Positions 48,884 through 59,722 of a stretch of 64,000 nucleotides of DNA are shown one piece after another (the stretch's first letter is position 1; every line of letters starts with the position of its first letter). The DNA lies in the NCBI RefSeq assembly GCF_003254575.1, contig NZ_QJUA01000016.1, positions 1 through 64,000 on the forward strand, written 5' to 3'. Position numbers and translations under genes: made by a program. The stretch comes from Mycobacterium kyogaense (lineage in GTDB: Bacteria; Actinomycetota; Actinomycetes; Mycobacteriales; Mycobacteriaceae). The notes beneath the pieces are model-generated. The model had not been told where the DNA came from. It did no database searches and was given only the letters and a program-made list of their open reading frames with translations.

Positions 48884-49681
48884 TCAGGATTGTCGCTGCA
48901 CGAGAAGCGTCTGCGCCGACGTGCCGATGAACCCGTTGCGATCGAAGATCTCGGCGGTGGTGACCCCGATGCCGTCGGGGCCGATCGAGGCCCGCGCGCG
49001 CAGGCCGAAATCTTGTCCGACGGGAAGTCGATGCAGGTGCACGACGGTGTCGGTGTTCATGAACACGAACTGCGCGGGGTCGAGGACCGCGCCGGCGCCG
49101 TTCGCGCAGTCCACCACCATCGCCAGCCGTTGTAGCGCTGTCGTCGGCTCCGAATCGACCAGCGGCACAAGGGGAGTCATCCAGGCTTCGAAGGCCGCGT
49201 CAGGCGAGGTCCGTTGCCAGCGCCACTGGACTGTCTCCAGATAGCCGGTGGCGCCCTCCCACGCGTGCGTCGCGCCCGCCGTCTCACCCTCGAGCATCGG
49301 TGGGTGGCGGTCCTGCGCGGCGTCCGCTGTCTCACTGATCGCCAGCAGCCAGGCGGTCAGTCGCGCGACGGTCCGGGAGCTGCCGTCGCTGCGGTCGACC
49401 ACCATCTCGGCGACCATCAACGCGATGCGGGCGCCCGGGCGGTCCACCCAGGCTCGCACCTTCACCGTCGCCACCGGGATCGCGCCCAGGATGTCCAAGC
49501 TCAGGCGTCCGACCCGCATCCCGGTGTCCTCGGCCAAGCGCTCGATCGCTCTGGTGAGCAGCGCCAGCGGCGGCGAGCCGTGCTGGATCTGCGGACCCCA
49601 GTTGCTGCGGGTGCCGTCGGTGGACTCGAACACGTCGAATCCCCCGTCGACGCCCCGGGAGCGGAAGAGGCAGTCGATCAC
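48884..49681 (-). CDS. Acyl-CoA thioesterase-like protein (double hot-dog)
   Basis: A 265-residue protein of the thioesterase family found in mycobacteria. The N-terminal half has NWGPQIQHGSPPLALLTRAIE and the strand LSLDILGAIPVATV (both shown as short motifs), typical of a hot-dog half. The C-terminal half has a second hot-dog (VFMNTDTVVHLHRLP, then DRNGFIGTSAQTLLV). The substrate is unknown. The ATG region overlaps the stop of the upstream recB-like gene, so they share a transcript. Confidence 0.8.
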   Translation of the reverse strand: MIDCLFRSRGVDGGFDVFESTDGTRSNWGPQIQHGSPPLALLTRAIERLAEDTGMRVGRLSLDILGAIPVATVKVRAWVDRPGARIALMVAEMVVDRSDGSSRTVARLTAWLLAISETADAAQDRHPPMLEGETAGATHAWEGATGYLETVQWRWQRTSPDAAFEAWMTPLVPLVDSEPTTALQRLAMVVDCANGAGAVLDPAQFVFMNTDTVVHLHRLPVGQDFGLRARASIGPDGIGVTTAEIFDRNGFIGTSAQTLLVQRQS

Positions 49682-50577
49682 GCTGCGGCTCCGGGGGCGC
49701 GCAGCACCGCATCGGGATCGCCGTCATCGGGAGCACCGGCCGGGACCTGCGGCCATCCGGGATACGGCGGCGGGGTGCCGCCGAACGCCGGGCAGAACGA
49801 CTGATGTGCACACCAGTTGCACAGCCGCGACGGATTCGGCCGGAAATCGCCTGTGACGCCGGCGGATTGGATCGCCGTCCAGATGGCCATCAGCGTCTTC
49901 TCGAACCGCAGCAGTTCGTCGAGATCGGGGCTGTAGTCGAGCAGCTGGCCGTCGGCCAGATAGATCAACCGCAGCCGCGTCGGCTGTACGCCGCGGGACC
50001 GCAGCAGCGCCACCGCGTAGAACTTCATCTGGAACATCGCCTTGAACTCGGCCAGCGCGCGGGCCGCGGGCGGCGCCTTCCCGGTCTTGTAGTCGACGAC
50101 GCGCATCTCCCCGGTGGGCGCGACGTCGATGCGATCGATGAAGCCGCGCAGCAGCGTGCCGTCGGCCAGCTCGACCTCGACGCGCTGTTCGCATGCCTGC
50201 GGGTCGAATCGGGTCGGGTCCTCGAGCCGGTAGTAGCCCGCCAGCAGCGCCCTGGCCTCCTCGAGCAGAACTGACCGCATGTCGGGACCAATGTCCTCGG
50301 CCAGGGCCGGCTTGTCGGCGAGCACGCGCTCCCATGCCGGCGACGCGAGTGCCAGTGCTGTCTCCGGCACCCGCTCGGCGGCAGGCAGCAGGTACAGCTG
50401 CTCCAGCGCGGCATGTACCAGGGACCCACGCACCTGTGCGGTCGACGACGGCTCGGGCAGACGGTCGATCGCGCGGAAGCGGTACAGCAGCGGGCACTGC
50501 TTGAAATCGCTGGCCCGCGACGGGGACAGCGCCGGCCGGCGTATCTCCCGATCAGGCTGCGCGTCCACGGTGCCCAC
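49678..50577 (-). CDS. RecB-family PD-(D/E)XK exonuclease with Fe-S cysteines (Rv2119-like)
   Basis: A 299-residue nuclease of the Cas4/RecB C-terminal family. It has SRASDFKQCPLLYRF at the N-terminus with the first cysteine. The catalytic core is FIDRID followed by VVDYKTGKAP, supplying D and D-x-K. The C-terminal cluster LCNWCAHQSFC completes a probable four-cysteine [4Fe-4S] site. It acts on DNA ends in repair; the partner is unknown. It diverges from trmI. Confidence 0.88.
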   Translation of the reverse strand: MGTVDAQPDREIRRPALSPSRASDFKQCPLLYRFRAIDRLPEPSSTAQVRGSLVHAALEQLYLLPAAERVPETALALASPAWERVLADKPALAEDIGPDMRSVLLEEARALLAGYYRLEDPTRFDPQACEQRVEVELADGTLLRGFIDRIDVAPTGEMRVVDYKTGKAPPAARALAEFKAMFQMKFYAVALLRSRGVQPTRLRLIYLADGQLLDYSPDLDELLRFEKTLMAIWTAIQSAGVTGDFRPNPSRLCNWCAHQSFCPAFGGTPPPYPGWPQVPAGAPDDGDPDAVLRAPGAAA

Positions 50578-50646
50578 CCTAGAACCGGCCGCCGACAGAT
50601 CGGGGCAACCCGGCCGTAGCCGGCGCCGCCGGTGCTGGCAGGCTGA

Positions 50647-51492
<846 letters not shown>

Positions 51493-51495
51493 CGT

Positions 51496-51792
51496 TCAGT
51501 CGTCGTCGCTGCGGCGCAGGTCCCGCCGGACCGCGAGCAACTCCATCTCCGGGCGCGCCGCGACCAGACGCTCCGCCGCGTCGAGAACCGACACCACGTG
51601 GGCGCGGTCACCGGATACGGCGGCGATCCCGACGCCGGCCCGCCGGTGCAGATCCTGGGCTCCGGTCTCGGCGGCCGACACCGAGAAACGACGGGCCAAT
51701 TCGGCGACCAGCGGCCGCACCACCGAGCGCTTCTGCTTGAGCGAATGCACGTCCCCGAGAAGGAGGTCGAACTCCAACCAGCCGATCCACAT
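51496..51792 (-). CDS. DUF503 family protein (Rv2117-like)
   Basis: A 98-residue conserved protein of the YlxP-like DUF503 family. It begins MWIGWLEFDLLLGDVHSLKQ (20 residues), including the family's HSLKQKR motif, and adopts a ferredoxin-like fold in relatives. Links to ribosome assembly are suggested elsewhere but unproven. The ATG at 51792 is used; a longer frame upstream lies in the lipoprotein gene's end. It is 2 bp downstream of lppK and 3 bp from convergent trmI. Confidence 0.87.
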   Translation of the reverse strand: MWIGWLEFDLLLGDVHSLKQKRSVVRPLVAELARRFSVSAAETGAQDLHRRAGVGIAAVSGDRAHVVSVLDAAERLVAARPEMELLAVRRDLRRSDDD

Positions 51793-51794
51793 GC

Positions 51795-52367
51795 TCACCG
51801 TGGCGGAGAGGGCGGGGGTGGGGGAGGCGCGGCTGGTGCGGCCGGCGGTGCGTCCAGCGCCAGCAGCTGGTCGGCGGTCTGACGCGTCAGCTGCCACGAG
51901 CCGGCCTCCGGCGCGAACTGCATGGGATAGGTGAACTGGGAGCCCGGCGGGTTCGCCAGCGTGATCGTCACGGTCGCGACGACGTCACCGTCACCGTTCT
52001 GCGTCCACCCCAGGTCGCGCGCGTCGAACGTCAGCGGCAGTGCGCCGTTGTCGCGCAGCGCTGCGGCGAAGCGATCCAGGCCGGCAGCCTCGCTCGGGGT
52101 GCCGTTTTCGATCAGCGAGATCTTCTGATCCCCGGGGACGGCGGGATCGGAGAGGCGAGACAGAACGTCGGTCAGCGCGGAGGGCTGGGGCAACGGTGGA
52201 CCGCCCGGCGCGGGCGGAGCGGGCGCGGGAATGCCCACCGACGGAGTGGGCGACGTCTCGATGGTCGTCGCGGCCGGAGGGGCCGGTGCCGGCGCGCACC
52301 CACCCAACACGAACGCCGCCACAATCGTGGCGGCGCCGCGGTGAAGAGGGTGACGCACCGGCGTCAT
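51795..52367 (-). CDS. lppK: Lipoprotein LppK, MTB12-like
   Basis: A 190-residue lipoprotein. The signal peptide ends in VLGGC (lipobox cysteine about 24), followed by a long Ala/Pro/Thr-rich linker. The folded part (about 60-175) resembles the MTB12/CFP-2 domain: a helix region, then alternating strands VVATVTITLA, and QFAPEAGSWQLTRQ. It corresponds to Rv2116. Upstream lies another gene with the same domain. The function is unknown. Confidence 0.85.
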   Translation of the reverse strand: MTPVRHPLHRGAATIVAAFVLGGCAPAPAPPAATTIETSPTPSVGIPAPAPPAPGGPPLPQPSALTDVLSRLSDPAVPGDQKISLIENGTPSEAAGLDRFAAALRDNGALPLTFDARDLGWTQNGDGDVVATVTITLANPPGSQFTYPMQFAPEAGSWQLTRQTADQLLALDAPPAAPAAPPPPPPSPPR

Positions 52368-52406
52368 CGATCGGTAAGGATCAACGCTCGAGCTGATCTG
52401 GAGGGA

Positions 52407-52895
52407 TCAGCCGAGCATTCCGGCGAGGGTGAACAGCGAGGACTGCGAGAGCTGCCAGCCGGTCGGGCTCGGGCCCTGCACGAAGCTCAGCGGCATCGTC
52501 CGGCTCTCGCCGGTCGGCAGCGTCGCGGTGACGTTCGCCGTCGCGACATTGCCGTTGACATCGACGTCGGCGACGGTCGCGGTCAGCGGCAGGTAGCCCT
52601 TCTGGACCGCGCTGTTGTACTTCGCGGAGACGCCGATCCCACCGATGCGGCCCAGGTCCTGCACGTACGCCTGCTTGCCGGAGAACGAGCCACCCGAACC
52701 GAGGACGTTGACGGTCTGCTGCAGCGGACCGGCGAGCTCAGGCGCCGGCGCCAGCGGCGCATTGACCACGACCGGGTCGGCGGCGGCCACACCGGCCCCG
52801 ACTGCAATCGAGGTCACACCCACGGCCGCGGCGCCCGCGAGGGCAGCTGCTGCGGTCCCAGCGGTCACGCTGGTAAAGAGGGATTTGAGGGTCAC
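52407..52895 (-). CDS. Secreted MTB12-like protein
   Basis: A 162-residue secreted protein. The N-terminal signal sequence is about 40 residues long and ends near VGAGVAAAD, a signal peptidase I type site with no lipobox. The mature part has the same domain order as LppK: helix, DVNGNVATANVTATLP strands, and GPSPTGWQLSQSSLF at the end. The GTG start at 52895 is preceded by GGAAGGA. It sits upstream of lppK and divergent from arc. A much longer open frame on this strand runs through arc antisense and is not real. Confidence 0.82.
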   Translation of the reverse strand: MTLKSLFTSVTAGTAAAALAGAAAVGVTSIAVGAGVAAADPVVVNAPLAPAPELAGPLQQTVNVLGSGGSFSGKQAYVQDLGRIGGIGVSAKYNSAVQKGYLPLTATVADVDVNGNVATANVTATLPTGESRTMPLSFVQGPSPTGWQLSQSSLFTLAGMLG

Positions 52896-53042
52896 GACGG
52901 TCCTTCCGTTCGGACGAACTGATGTACAGAGGCTAACAGTGTTGCTGGTGTGTCGAATTCCTAGAGCACACACAATGGCTGAATCGCCGGTAGCGTTGAA
53001 GTTGTTACCGCACCAACTGCAGGTGTGGGGAAGGAGCTCAGC

Positions 53043-54863
53043 ATGAGTGAGTCCGAGCGTTCCGGAACATCCCCCGAAAGAAGGCTGTCCGCCGAGGACG
53101 CTGCCGAGTTGGAGCAGCTCCGTCGGGAAGCCGCCATCCTGCGCGAACAACTCGACGGTGCGGTGGGTCCGCAGAGCGGTGCGCGCGCCGCCCGCGACGT
53201 CCACCAACTCGAGGCGCGGATCGACTCGCTGGCGGCCCGCAACGCCAAGCTGATGGACACGCTGAAAGAAGCTCGCCAACAGTTGCTGGCGCTGCGTGAG
53301 GAGGTCGACCGGCTCGGTCAGCCGCCCAGCGGCTACGGCGTGCTGCTCGGGGTCCAGGACGACGACACCGTCGACGTGTTCACCTCCGGTCGCAAGATGC
53401 GCCTCACCTGCTCGCCGAACATCGACACCAAGGTGCTCAAGAAGGGCCAGACGGTCCGCTTGAACGAGGCACTGACCGTCGTCGAGGCCGGCCATTACGA
53501 ATCGGTCGGAGAGATCAGCACGCTGCGCGAGATCCTGTCCGACGGCCACCGTGCCCTCGTCGTCGGCCACGCCGACGAGGAGCGCATCGTGTGGCTGGCC
53601 GAGCCGCTCGTCGCGGCCGAGCACCTGCCCGAGGTCGAGGACCCGAGCCTCGGCGACGATCAGCCGCGCAAGCTCCGTCCCGGCGATTCGCTGCTCGTCG
53701 ACACCAAGGCCGGCTACGCCTTCGAGCGCATCCCCAAGGCCGAGGTCGAGGACCTGGTGCTCGAGGAGGTGCCCGATGTCAGTTACCTGGACATCGGTGG
53801 CCTGACCCGACAGATCGAGCAGATCCGCGACGCAGTCGAGCTGCCGTTCCTGCACAAGGACCTGTATCGCGAGTACGCGCTGCGGCCGCCCAAGGGTGTG
53901 CTGCTCTACGGGCCTCCCGGGTGCGGTAAGACGCTGATCGCCAAGGCGGTGGCCAATTCGCTGGCCAAGAAGATGGCCGAGCTCCGCGGCGAGGACTCTC
54001 GTGAGGCGAAGTCCTACTTCCTGAACATCAAGGGCCCCGAGCTGTTGAACAAGTTCGTCGGTGAGACCGAGCGGCACATCCGCCTGATCTTCCAGCGGGC
54101 CCGCGAGAAGGCGTCCGAGGGCACGCCAGTGATCGTGTTCTTCGACGAGATGGACTCGATCTTCCGCACCCGCGGCACCGGCGTGAGCTCCGACGTGGAG
54201 ACCACGGTGGTGCCCCAGCTGCTCAGCGAGATCGACGGTGTCGAAGGCCTGGAGAACGTCATCGTGATCGGCGCCTCCAACCGCGAGGACATGATCGACC
54301 CGGCGATCTTGCGGCCCGGCCGCCTGGACGTCAAGATCAAGATCGAGCGGCCGGATGCCGAGGCGGCGCAGGACATCTTCAGCAAGTACCTCACCGAGCA
54401 CCTGCCGATCCATGCCGACGATCTCTCGGAGTTCAGCGGCGATCGCCGGCTGACCATCAAGGCGATGATCGAGAAGGTCGTCGAGCGGATGTACGCCGAG
54501 ATCGACGACAACCGCTTTTTGGAAGTGACCTACGCCAACGGGGACAAGGAAGTCATGTATTTCAAGGACTTCAACTCCGGGGCGATGATCCAGAACGTCG
54601 TCGACCGGGCGAAGAAGAACGCGATCAAGTCCGTGCTGGAGACCGGTCAGCCGGGTCTGCGCATCCAGCACCTGCTGGACTCGATCGTCGACGAGTTCGC
54701 CGAGAACGAGGACCTGCCCAACACCACCAATCCCGATGACTGGGCCCGTATCTCGGGCAAGAAGGGCGAGCGGATCGTCTACATCCGCACGCTGGTCACC
54801 GGGAAGTCGTCGAGTGCGAGCAGGGCGATCGACACCGAGAGCAACCTCGGGCAGTACCTCTAA
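53043..54863 (+). CDS. mpa: Proteasome-associated ATPase Arc/Mpa
   Basis: A 606-residue hexameric AAA ATPase that recognises pupylated proteins and feeds them to the 20S proteasome. Coiled coil (about 18-80) binds Pup. Two OB-fold domains follow, then the AAA module with Walker A GPPGCGKT (about residue 296), Walker [11 protein letters not shown] and the arginine-finger region. The C-terminus GQYL provides the gate-opening tyrosine. AAGGAG precedes the ATG. Its stop overlaps that of the convergent membrane operon (CTAA). Confidence 0.96.
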   Translation: MSESERSGTSPERRLSAEDAAELEQLRREAAILREQLDGAVGPQSGARAARDVHQLEARIDSLAARNAKLMDTLKEARQQLLALREEVDRLGQPPSGYGVLLGVQDDDTVDVFTSGRKMRLTCSPNIDTKVLKKGQTVRLNEALTVVEAGHYESVGEISTLREILSDGHRALVVGHADEERIVWLAEPLVAAEHLPEVEDPSLGDDQPRKLRPGDSLLVDTKAGYAFERIPKAEVEDLVLEEVPDVSYLDIGGLTRQIEQIRDAVELPFLHKDLYREYALRPPKGVLLYGPPGCGKTLIAKAVANSLAKKMAELRGEDSREAKSYFLNIKGPELLNKFVGETERHIRLIFQRAREKASEGTPVIVFFDEMDSIFRTRGTGVSSDVETTVVPQLLSEIDGVEGLENVIVIGASNREDMIDPAILRPGRLDVKIKIERPDAEAAQDIFSKYLTEHLPIHADDLSEFSGDRRLTIKAMIEKVVERMYAEIDDNRFLEVTYANGDKEVMYFKDFNSGAMIQNVVDRAKKNAIKSVLETGQPGLRIQHLLDSIVDEFAENEDLPNTTNPDDWARISGKKGERIVYIRTLVTGKSSSASRAIDTESNLGQYL

Positions 54864-55471
54864 CTCGACACCAGCGAGTAGCTGTTGGTCAGGCCGTCCT
54901 GGAGCACCTGGGCGGCCTGACTGCTCGTGTCCACGCGCAGGTCGGTCTCGAGCGTGCGGGTTCGGTAGCTCCAACCGTCCGGAAGCGTCAAGCGCTCCGC
55001 GAGCCCCGGCAGGTCGTCGTAACTCAGTTCGGGGTCGACGATCTGGCTCCACGTCTGCATCACCCATGCCCTGCCGTCGGCGTCGACGAGTTCGAACACC
55101 GGTGCGCCGGCGTCGAACACGAACACCGCGTTGCGCGCCACCGTGTTGGGCACGTAGGGGGCCGGATTCATCGACGACAGCGCGACGGTGGCCTGGCGGT
55201 ACATGTCCAGCCCGCCGAAGGTGACGATCTCGCGCTCGGTGCCCATGTCCTTCTCGATGGCGTCCATCAGCCAGTAGCGCGGACCGTTCAGCAGGGCCGC
55301 CAGCGCGCCGTGCTCGGTGGCCAGCGCCTGGGCGTCGAGCCGGGTCCACAGCTCGGGCGGGCAGTCGTTGAGCGGGTAGGTGTTGTAGACGGTCGCCGTG
55401 GGTCCGTCCGCTCCGGCGCTGACCAGCAGCACCTCGCCGTAGCGCCCACCCCGCAGCCCGGTGTTCTTCAT
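54860..55471 (-). CDS. Conserved hypothetical protein (Rv2114-like)
   Basis: A 203-residue soluble protein with no family I can name. It is rich in aromatic and hydroxylated residues, with motifs [13 protein letters not shown] and [16 protein letters not shown]. Position between mpa and dop matches Rv2114. It ends a three-gene operon with two membrane proteins; its ATG overlaps the upstream stop. The C-terminal stop overlaps the mpa stop on the other strand by 4 bp. The function is unknown. Confidence 0.75.
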   Translation of the reverse strand: MKNTGLRGGRYGEVLLVSAGADGPTATVYNTYPLNDCPPELWTRLDAQALATEHGALAALLNGPRYWLMDAIEKDMGTEREIVTFGGLDMYRQATVALSSMNPAPYVPNTVARNAVFVFDAGAPVFELVDADGRAWVMQTWSQIVDPELSYDDLPGLAERLTLPDGWSYRTRTLETDLRVDTSSQAAQVLQDGLTNSYSLVSS

Positions 55472-56634
55472 CGGATCGGCTCCTCTCGGTGCATCGAAAG
55501 ATAGGTGTCGCGGCCGGCCAGGCTGACCGCGACGTCGGAGATCAATGGTTCGAAGAAGCGCTCACGGTAGAGCGGGTCGACGCTGGTGCTGACGGTGAAG
55601 TACAGGCCGGAGAGCACGGCGACGAACAGCGACATGTGCACGACGGTCTGCGGTACGGGCACGTGGACGCCGAACCATGTGCCGTCGCAGGGCGGCACTC
55701 CGACGGGGCAACTCTGTTCACCCGACCACAGCACGAGCACGTCCGGGGGTACGGCGACGAAGCCCAGGGCGATGAAGAACAGGAACAGTCCGGTGGTGAA
55801 CAGCACCACCTGGATGGCCTGGGCGACCACCATGACGGCGACGACGTTGACCCGTTCGGGCCACGAGAGCGGTGTCGGTGTGCCGGGCGCGAGCCTCGCC
55901 AGAGGGGTCTCGGCGAGCAGTGCCCCGGGGTCCGACTGCCGGGTCCTGTCCTGCCGCAACGCGCTGATCTCGTCGCGGATGGTGGCCACCATGAAGGCCA
56001 GCCCCACCGCGGCCAGGAATCCTATTGTCTGCCAGAGCCTTTCGCGGGTCACCCGGGCCGACAGCTGCCAGAGTTCGCCGGTGAAGTACACCACCACGGT
56101 GAGCATCAGCAGCGGCAGCGCCCGACTCAGCAGCGTGCCGAGCGCGCCGACCTGCTCCCAGGCGAAACGAAAGGCCCACAGCGCGATCGAGCCCAGGCCG
56201 ATGTAGGTCAGCCAGATCGTCACCATGGTCACGGTCAGGAACACCGGCACCTCTGCGAGTGCTGCGGCCGAGAGGCCGGACACCGCGAACGGCATCACCA
56301 GGACGAAGATCCCCATCACGGCCAGCGCCGTGGTCCGGCGGCCCAGTCGCGCTGCGGTGGTGGACCTGCGGTGCAGCACCTCGAGGGCGAACGGCGCCGC
56401 CGCCAGCACGGTGGTGATGCCGGCCAGTCGGAGCAGAACCACCACCTGCGGATCGCCTCCGGTCCATTCGGCCAGCAGCAGGACAGCCGCCGTCAGCGCG
56501 CCGACCCCCGCCACCGCCGGCGCCGCTCGGGCCATCAGAGCCCGCGACCGTACCCGCCGGGTCAGCACCAGGGGAAGCCCCCGGTGCAGGAACCATTCGT
56601 GGACCTGCGGCATGTCGACAGCGGGTGCGCTCAC
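55468..56634 (-). CDS. Membrane protein, Rv2113-like (paralog 2)
   Basis: A 388-residue integral membrane protein with roughly eight to nine hydrophobic segments. It starts with FLHRGLPLVLTRRVRSRAL, which matches the beginning of the neighbouring 396-residue protein ([18 protein letters not shown]). Other shared elements are SRALPLLMLTVVVYF and SWPERVNVVAVMVVAQAIQV against [20 protein letters not shown]. The two are clearly tandem paralogs. No transport or enzyme signature is visible. Confidence 0.8.
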   Translation of the reverse strand: MSAPAVDMPQVHEWFLHRGLPLVLTRRVRSRALMARAAPAVAGVGALTAAVLLLAEWTGGDPQVVVLLRLAGITTVLAAAPFALEVLHRRSTTAARLGRRTTALAVMGIFVLVMPFAVSGLSAAALAEVPVFLTVTMVTIWLTYIGLGSIALWAFRFAWEQVGALGTLLSRALPLLMLTVVVYFTGELWQLSARVTRERLWQTIGFLAAVGLAFMVATIRDEISALRQDRTRQSDPGALLAETPLARLAPGTPTPLSWPERVNVVAVMVVAQAIQVVLFTTGLFLFFIALGFVAVPPDVLVLWSGEQSCPVGVPPCDGTWFGVHVPVPQTVVHMSLFVAVLSGLYFTVSTSVDPLYRERFFEPLISDVAVSLAGRDTYLSMHREEPIR

Positions 56635-57821
56635 CGGGATTCGCCCTGCGCCGTCGTCGCGGTCACCGTCGCGGTGCGGTAGCGGTCGCGCGCCACCAGG
56701 GTGAGCAGCAGGTCCTCGAGCGACGGGTCGACGAACTGGCGGCGGTACTCCTTGTCGGTGACCGCCCGCGCCGCCAGGTACATGAACGTCAGCGCGGTCA
56801 GGAACATCGCGAGCTGGATCAGAGCGTCGGGGATCGGCAGCGTCATCCCGAGCAGTTGACCGTCGCCCGGGCTGCCGCCGGTCAGGGCATCCAACAGGTC
56901 GGGACTGACCAGGATCAGCCCGAGAACGCCGAACAGCGAACCCGTCACCACGGCCACCGTCAGCACCTGGATGATCTGCGACAGAGCTAGCACGACAACG
57001 ACATTGACCCGTTCCGGCCGCGACAGCGGCACCCGCCGGGGCCGATCGGGCATGGACTCGAACGGGGTGCCGACCAGCATCTGCGCGTGCTCTGGCCGCT
57101 TGGCCTCAGGCGTCAGGATGGGACGCGCCAGGCCGAGAGTGCTCGACACCATGAAGGAGGCGGCCACGGCGAACAGGAACAGCATGCCGAGCCACAGCCG
57201 GCCCCGGCTGATCGTCGACGCCATGGTCCACACCGGGCCGTTGAAGAACACGAGCACGGTCAACAGCATCACCGGCAGCGCCCGCAGCAGCAGGCTGCCC
57301 ACGGATGCCAGGTTGTGCAAGGTCACGGTCGCGGCCCAGCCCAGCACTGATCCCAGCCCCGTCGCGGTGCTCAGCAGGATCAGCCCGATCACGGTCCCTT
57401 CAGCGACGATGTCGACGAAGATCCGCGCGCTCGGCCCGCCGAACACCGCGGCCACGCCCGCCACGGCCACCGAGGCCGCCGACACCGCTTCCCGCCGCCG
57501 GCGATGCGCGATCCGCGACACCAGCCGGCCCACCGTGGCGGCTGCCGGCGCCACCAGCACCACGATCACGAGGACGAACCACTCGGTGCGGGTCGGGGTG
57601 CCGTCGATGTCGATCGTGTGCTTGCCCGTCACCGCGACGATCACGATCGAGAACGCCATACTCACCGCGAACGCGGCCAGCGCCGGCGCCGACCGGGACC
57701 ACACCCCGCGCACCAGCGTGCCGGGCCGCAGCACCGCGGGTAGACCGCGGCGCAGGAACCACTGTTCTGCGGCCGAGCGCAGGTCGGAGTCGCCGGAACG
57801 GGTGATCATGATCGCCCTCAT
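56631..57821 (-). CDS. Membrane protein, Rv2113-like (paralog 1)
   Basis: A 396-residue integral membrane protein with roughly nine hydrophobic segments, whose length fits Rv2113. It leads the leftward three-gene operon inserted between mpa and dop. It overlaps its paralog by ATGA. The function is unknown. Genomic position links it to the Pup-proteasome locus, but the opposite strand argues against co-regulation with dop-pup-prcBA. Confidence 0.8.
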   Translation of the reverse strand: MRAIMITRSGDSDLRSAAEQWFLRRGLPAVLRPGTLVRGVWSRSAPALAAFAVSMAFSIVIVAVTGKHTIDIDGTPTRTEWFVLVIVVLVAPAAATVGRLVSRIAHRRRREAVSAASVAVAGVAAVFGGPSARIFVDIVAEGTVIGLILLSTATGLGSVLGWAATVTLHNLASVGSLLLRALPVMLLTVLVFFNGPVWTMASTISRGRLWLGMLFLFAVAASFMVSSTLGLARPILTPEAKRPEHAQMLVGTPFESMPDRPRRVPLSRPERVNVVVVLALSQIIQVLTVAVVTGSLFGVLGLILVSPDLLDALTGGSPGDGQLLGMTLPIPDALIQLAMFLTALTFMYLAARAVTDKEYRRQFVDPSLEDLLLTLVARDRYRTATVTATTAQGESR

Positions 57822-57904
57822 CTCACCACGCCGCCCAGCTCACCGACGGTATTCCGCACCGGGGCGCTGTGAGCCGTTCTGGGCGCACCTCTACGCTGGA
57901 CGGC

Positions 57905-59413
57905 ATGCAACGGATCATCGGAACGGAGGTCGAGTACGGCATCTCCTCGCCGTCCGATCCGACCGCGAATCCGATCTTGACGTCCACCCAGGCCGTGCTG
58001 GCCTACGCCGCGGCGGCCGGTCTGCAACGGGCCAAGCGCACGCGCTGGGACTACGAGGTCGAATCCCCGCTGCGGGATGCCCGGGGCTTCGACCTGAGCC
58101 GCTCATCGGGGCCGCCACCCATCGTCGACGCCGACGAGGTCGGTGCCGCCAACATGATCCTGACCAACGGGGCCCGCCTCTACGTCGACCACGCCCACCC
58201 CGAGTACTCCGCGCCCGAAGTCACCGACCCGATGGATGCGGTCATCTGGGACAAGGCAGGTGAGCGGGTCATGGAGGCGGCGGCCCGCCACGTGGCGAGC
58301 GTGCCCGGCGCGGCCAAGCTGCAGCTCTACAAGAACAACGTCGACGGCAAGGGCGCGTCGTACGGAACGCACGAGAACTACCTGATGAGCCGCCACACGC
58401 CGTTCTCGGCGGTCATCGCCGGCCTGACGCCGTTCCTGGTGTCGCGGCAGGTGTTCACCGGCAGCGGCCGCGTCGGGATCGGCCCGTCGGGCGACGAGCC
58501 GGGCTTCCAGCTGTCGCAGCGATCGGATTACATCGAGGTCGAGGTCGGCCTGGAGACGACGCTCAAGCGCGGCATCATCAACACCCGCGACGAACCGCAT
58601 GCCGACGCCGACAAGTACCGCCGGCTGCACGTCATCATCGGCGACGCGAATCTGGCCGAGACGTCGACCTACCTCAAGGTCGGCACCACCGCGCTCGTCC
58701 TCGACCTGATCGAGGAGGGACCCCAACTCGGCCTCGACCTGTCCGACCTCGCGCTGGCGCGCCCCGTGCACGCGGTGCACGTGGTGTCGCGCGATCCGTC
58801 GCTTCGCGCCACCGTCGCGCTGGCCGACGGCCGTGAACTGACCGGCCTTGCGCTGCAGCGGATCTACCTCGACCGGGTGGCCAAGCTCGTGGACAGTCGA
58901 GATCCCGACCCGCGCGCCAGCCACGTCCTCGAGACATGGGCGCACGTTTTGGATCTGCTCGAGCGGGACCCGATGGAGTGCGCCGACCTGCTCGACTGGC
59001 CGGCCAAGCTGCGTCTGCTCGAGGGTTTCCGCCAGCGGGAGAACCTGAGTTGGAACGCGCCGCGTCTGCACCTGGTGGACCTGCAGTACTCCGATGTGCG
59101 GCTGGACAAAGGGCTCTACAACCGGCTGGTGGCCCGCGGCTCGATGCAGCGGCTGGTCACCGAGCAACAGGTGCTCGACGCCGTGGACAATCCGCCCACC
59201 GACACCCGGGCGTACTTCCGCGGAGAATGCCTGCGCCGCTTCGGTGCCGACATCGCGGCCGCCAGCTGGGATTCGGTGATCTTCGATCTCGGCGGTGACT
59301 CGCTGGTGCGCATCCCCACCCTCGAGCCGCTTCGGGGTAGCAAATCCCATGTCGGTGCACTGCTGGACTCGGTGGACAGCGCGGTCGAGCTGGTCGAACA
59401 ACTCACGACCTGA
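57905..59413 (+). CDS. dop: Depupylase/deamidase Dop
   Basis: A 502-residue carboxylate-amine-ligase-fold enzyme that deamidates Pup's C-terminal Gln and removes Pup from proteins. The N-terminus [13 protein letters not shown] includes the metal-binding GTEVE. The disordered Dop loop is seen near SRSSGPPP. The nucleotide-binding histidine region YGTHENYL is present. It is followed by pup 114 bp downstream. PafA, the related ligase, is not within this window. Confidence 0.95.
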   Translation: MQRIIGTEVEYGISSPSDPTANPILTSTQAVLAYAAAAGLQRAKRTRWDYEVESPLRDARGFDLSRSSGPPPIVDADEVGAANMILTNGARLYVDHAHPEYSAPEVTDPMDAVIWDKAGERVMEAAARHVASVPGAAKLQLYKNNVDGKGASYGTHENYLMSRHTPFSAVIAGLTPFLVSRQVFTGSGRVGIGPSGDEPGFQLSQRSDYIEVEVGLETTLKRGIINTRDEPHADADKYRRLHVIIGDANLAETSTYLKVGTTALVLDLIEEGPQLGLDLSDLALARPVHAVHVVSRDPSLRATVALADGRELTGLALQRIYLDRVAKLVDSRDPDPRASHVLETWAHVLDLLERDPMECADLLDWPAKLRLLEGFRQRENLSWNAPRLHLVDLQYSDVRLDKGLYNRLVARGSMQRLVTEQQVLDAVDNPPTDTRAYFRGECLRRFGADIAAASWDSVIFDLGGDSLVRIPTLEPLRGSKSHVGALLDSVDSAVELVEQLTT

Positions 59414-59527
59414 TCGGGCTATCCCCGGCAATCGGACGGCTGACCGGTAGTGTGGGGGAACGGCGAGCTGGGACATCTCGACATATCGCGGTGTCACCAC
59501 TCGGAGTGAGAGACGCAGGAGGCAGCG

Positions 59528-59722
59528 ATGGCGCAGGAGCAGACCAAGCGCGGCGGCGGAGGCGGCGAGGACGACGATCTCACCGGCAGCACGGCGGCCG
59601 GCCAAGAGCGCCGCGAGAAGCTGACCGAGGAGACCGACGATCTGCTCGACGAGATCGACGACGTCCTGGAAGAGAACGCAGAAGACTTCGTGCGTGCGTA
59701 CGTGCAGAAGGGTGGACAGTGA
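59528..59722 (+). CDS. pup: Prokaryotic ubiquitin-like protein Pup
   Basis: A 64-residue intrinsically disordered protein that tags proteins for degradation. It ends in GGQ, so Dop must deamidate the Gln to Glu before ligation. The helical ATPase-binding stretch [19 protein letters not shown] is visible before the C-terminal tail. AGGAGG precedes the ATG. The stop overlaps the prcB GTG. Confidence 0.96.
   Translation: MAQEQTKRGGGGGEDDDLTGSTAAGQERREKLTEETDDLLDEIDDVLEENAEDFVRAYVQKGGQ

Noticed and set aside
52896..55349. Very long minus-strand open frame through mpa joined to the secreted MTB12-like gene
   Set aside because: Only the last 162 codons (52407-52895) look like a real protein with a signal peptide and ribosome site. 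The rest is antisense to the proteasome ATPase.
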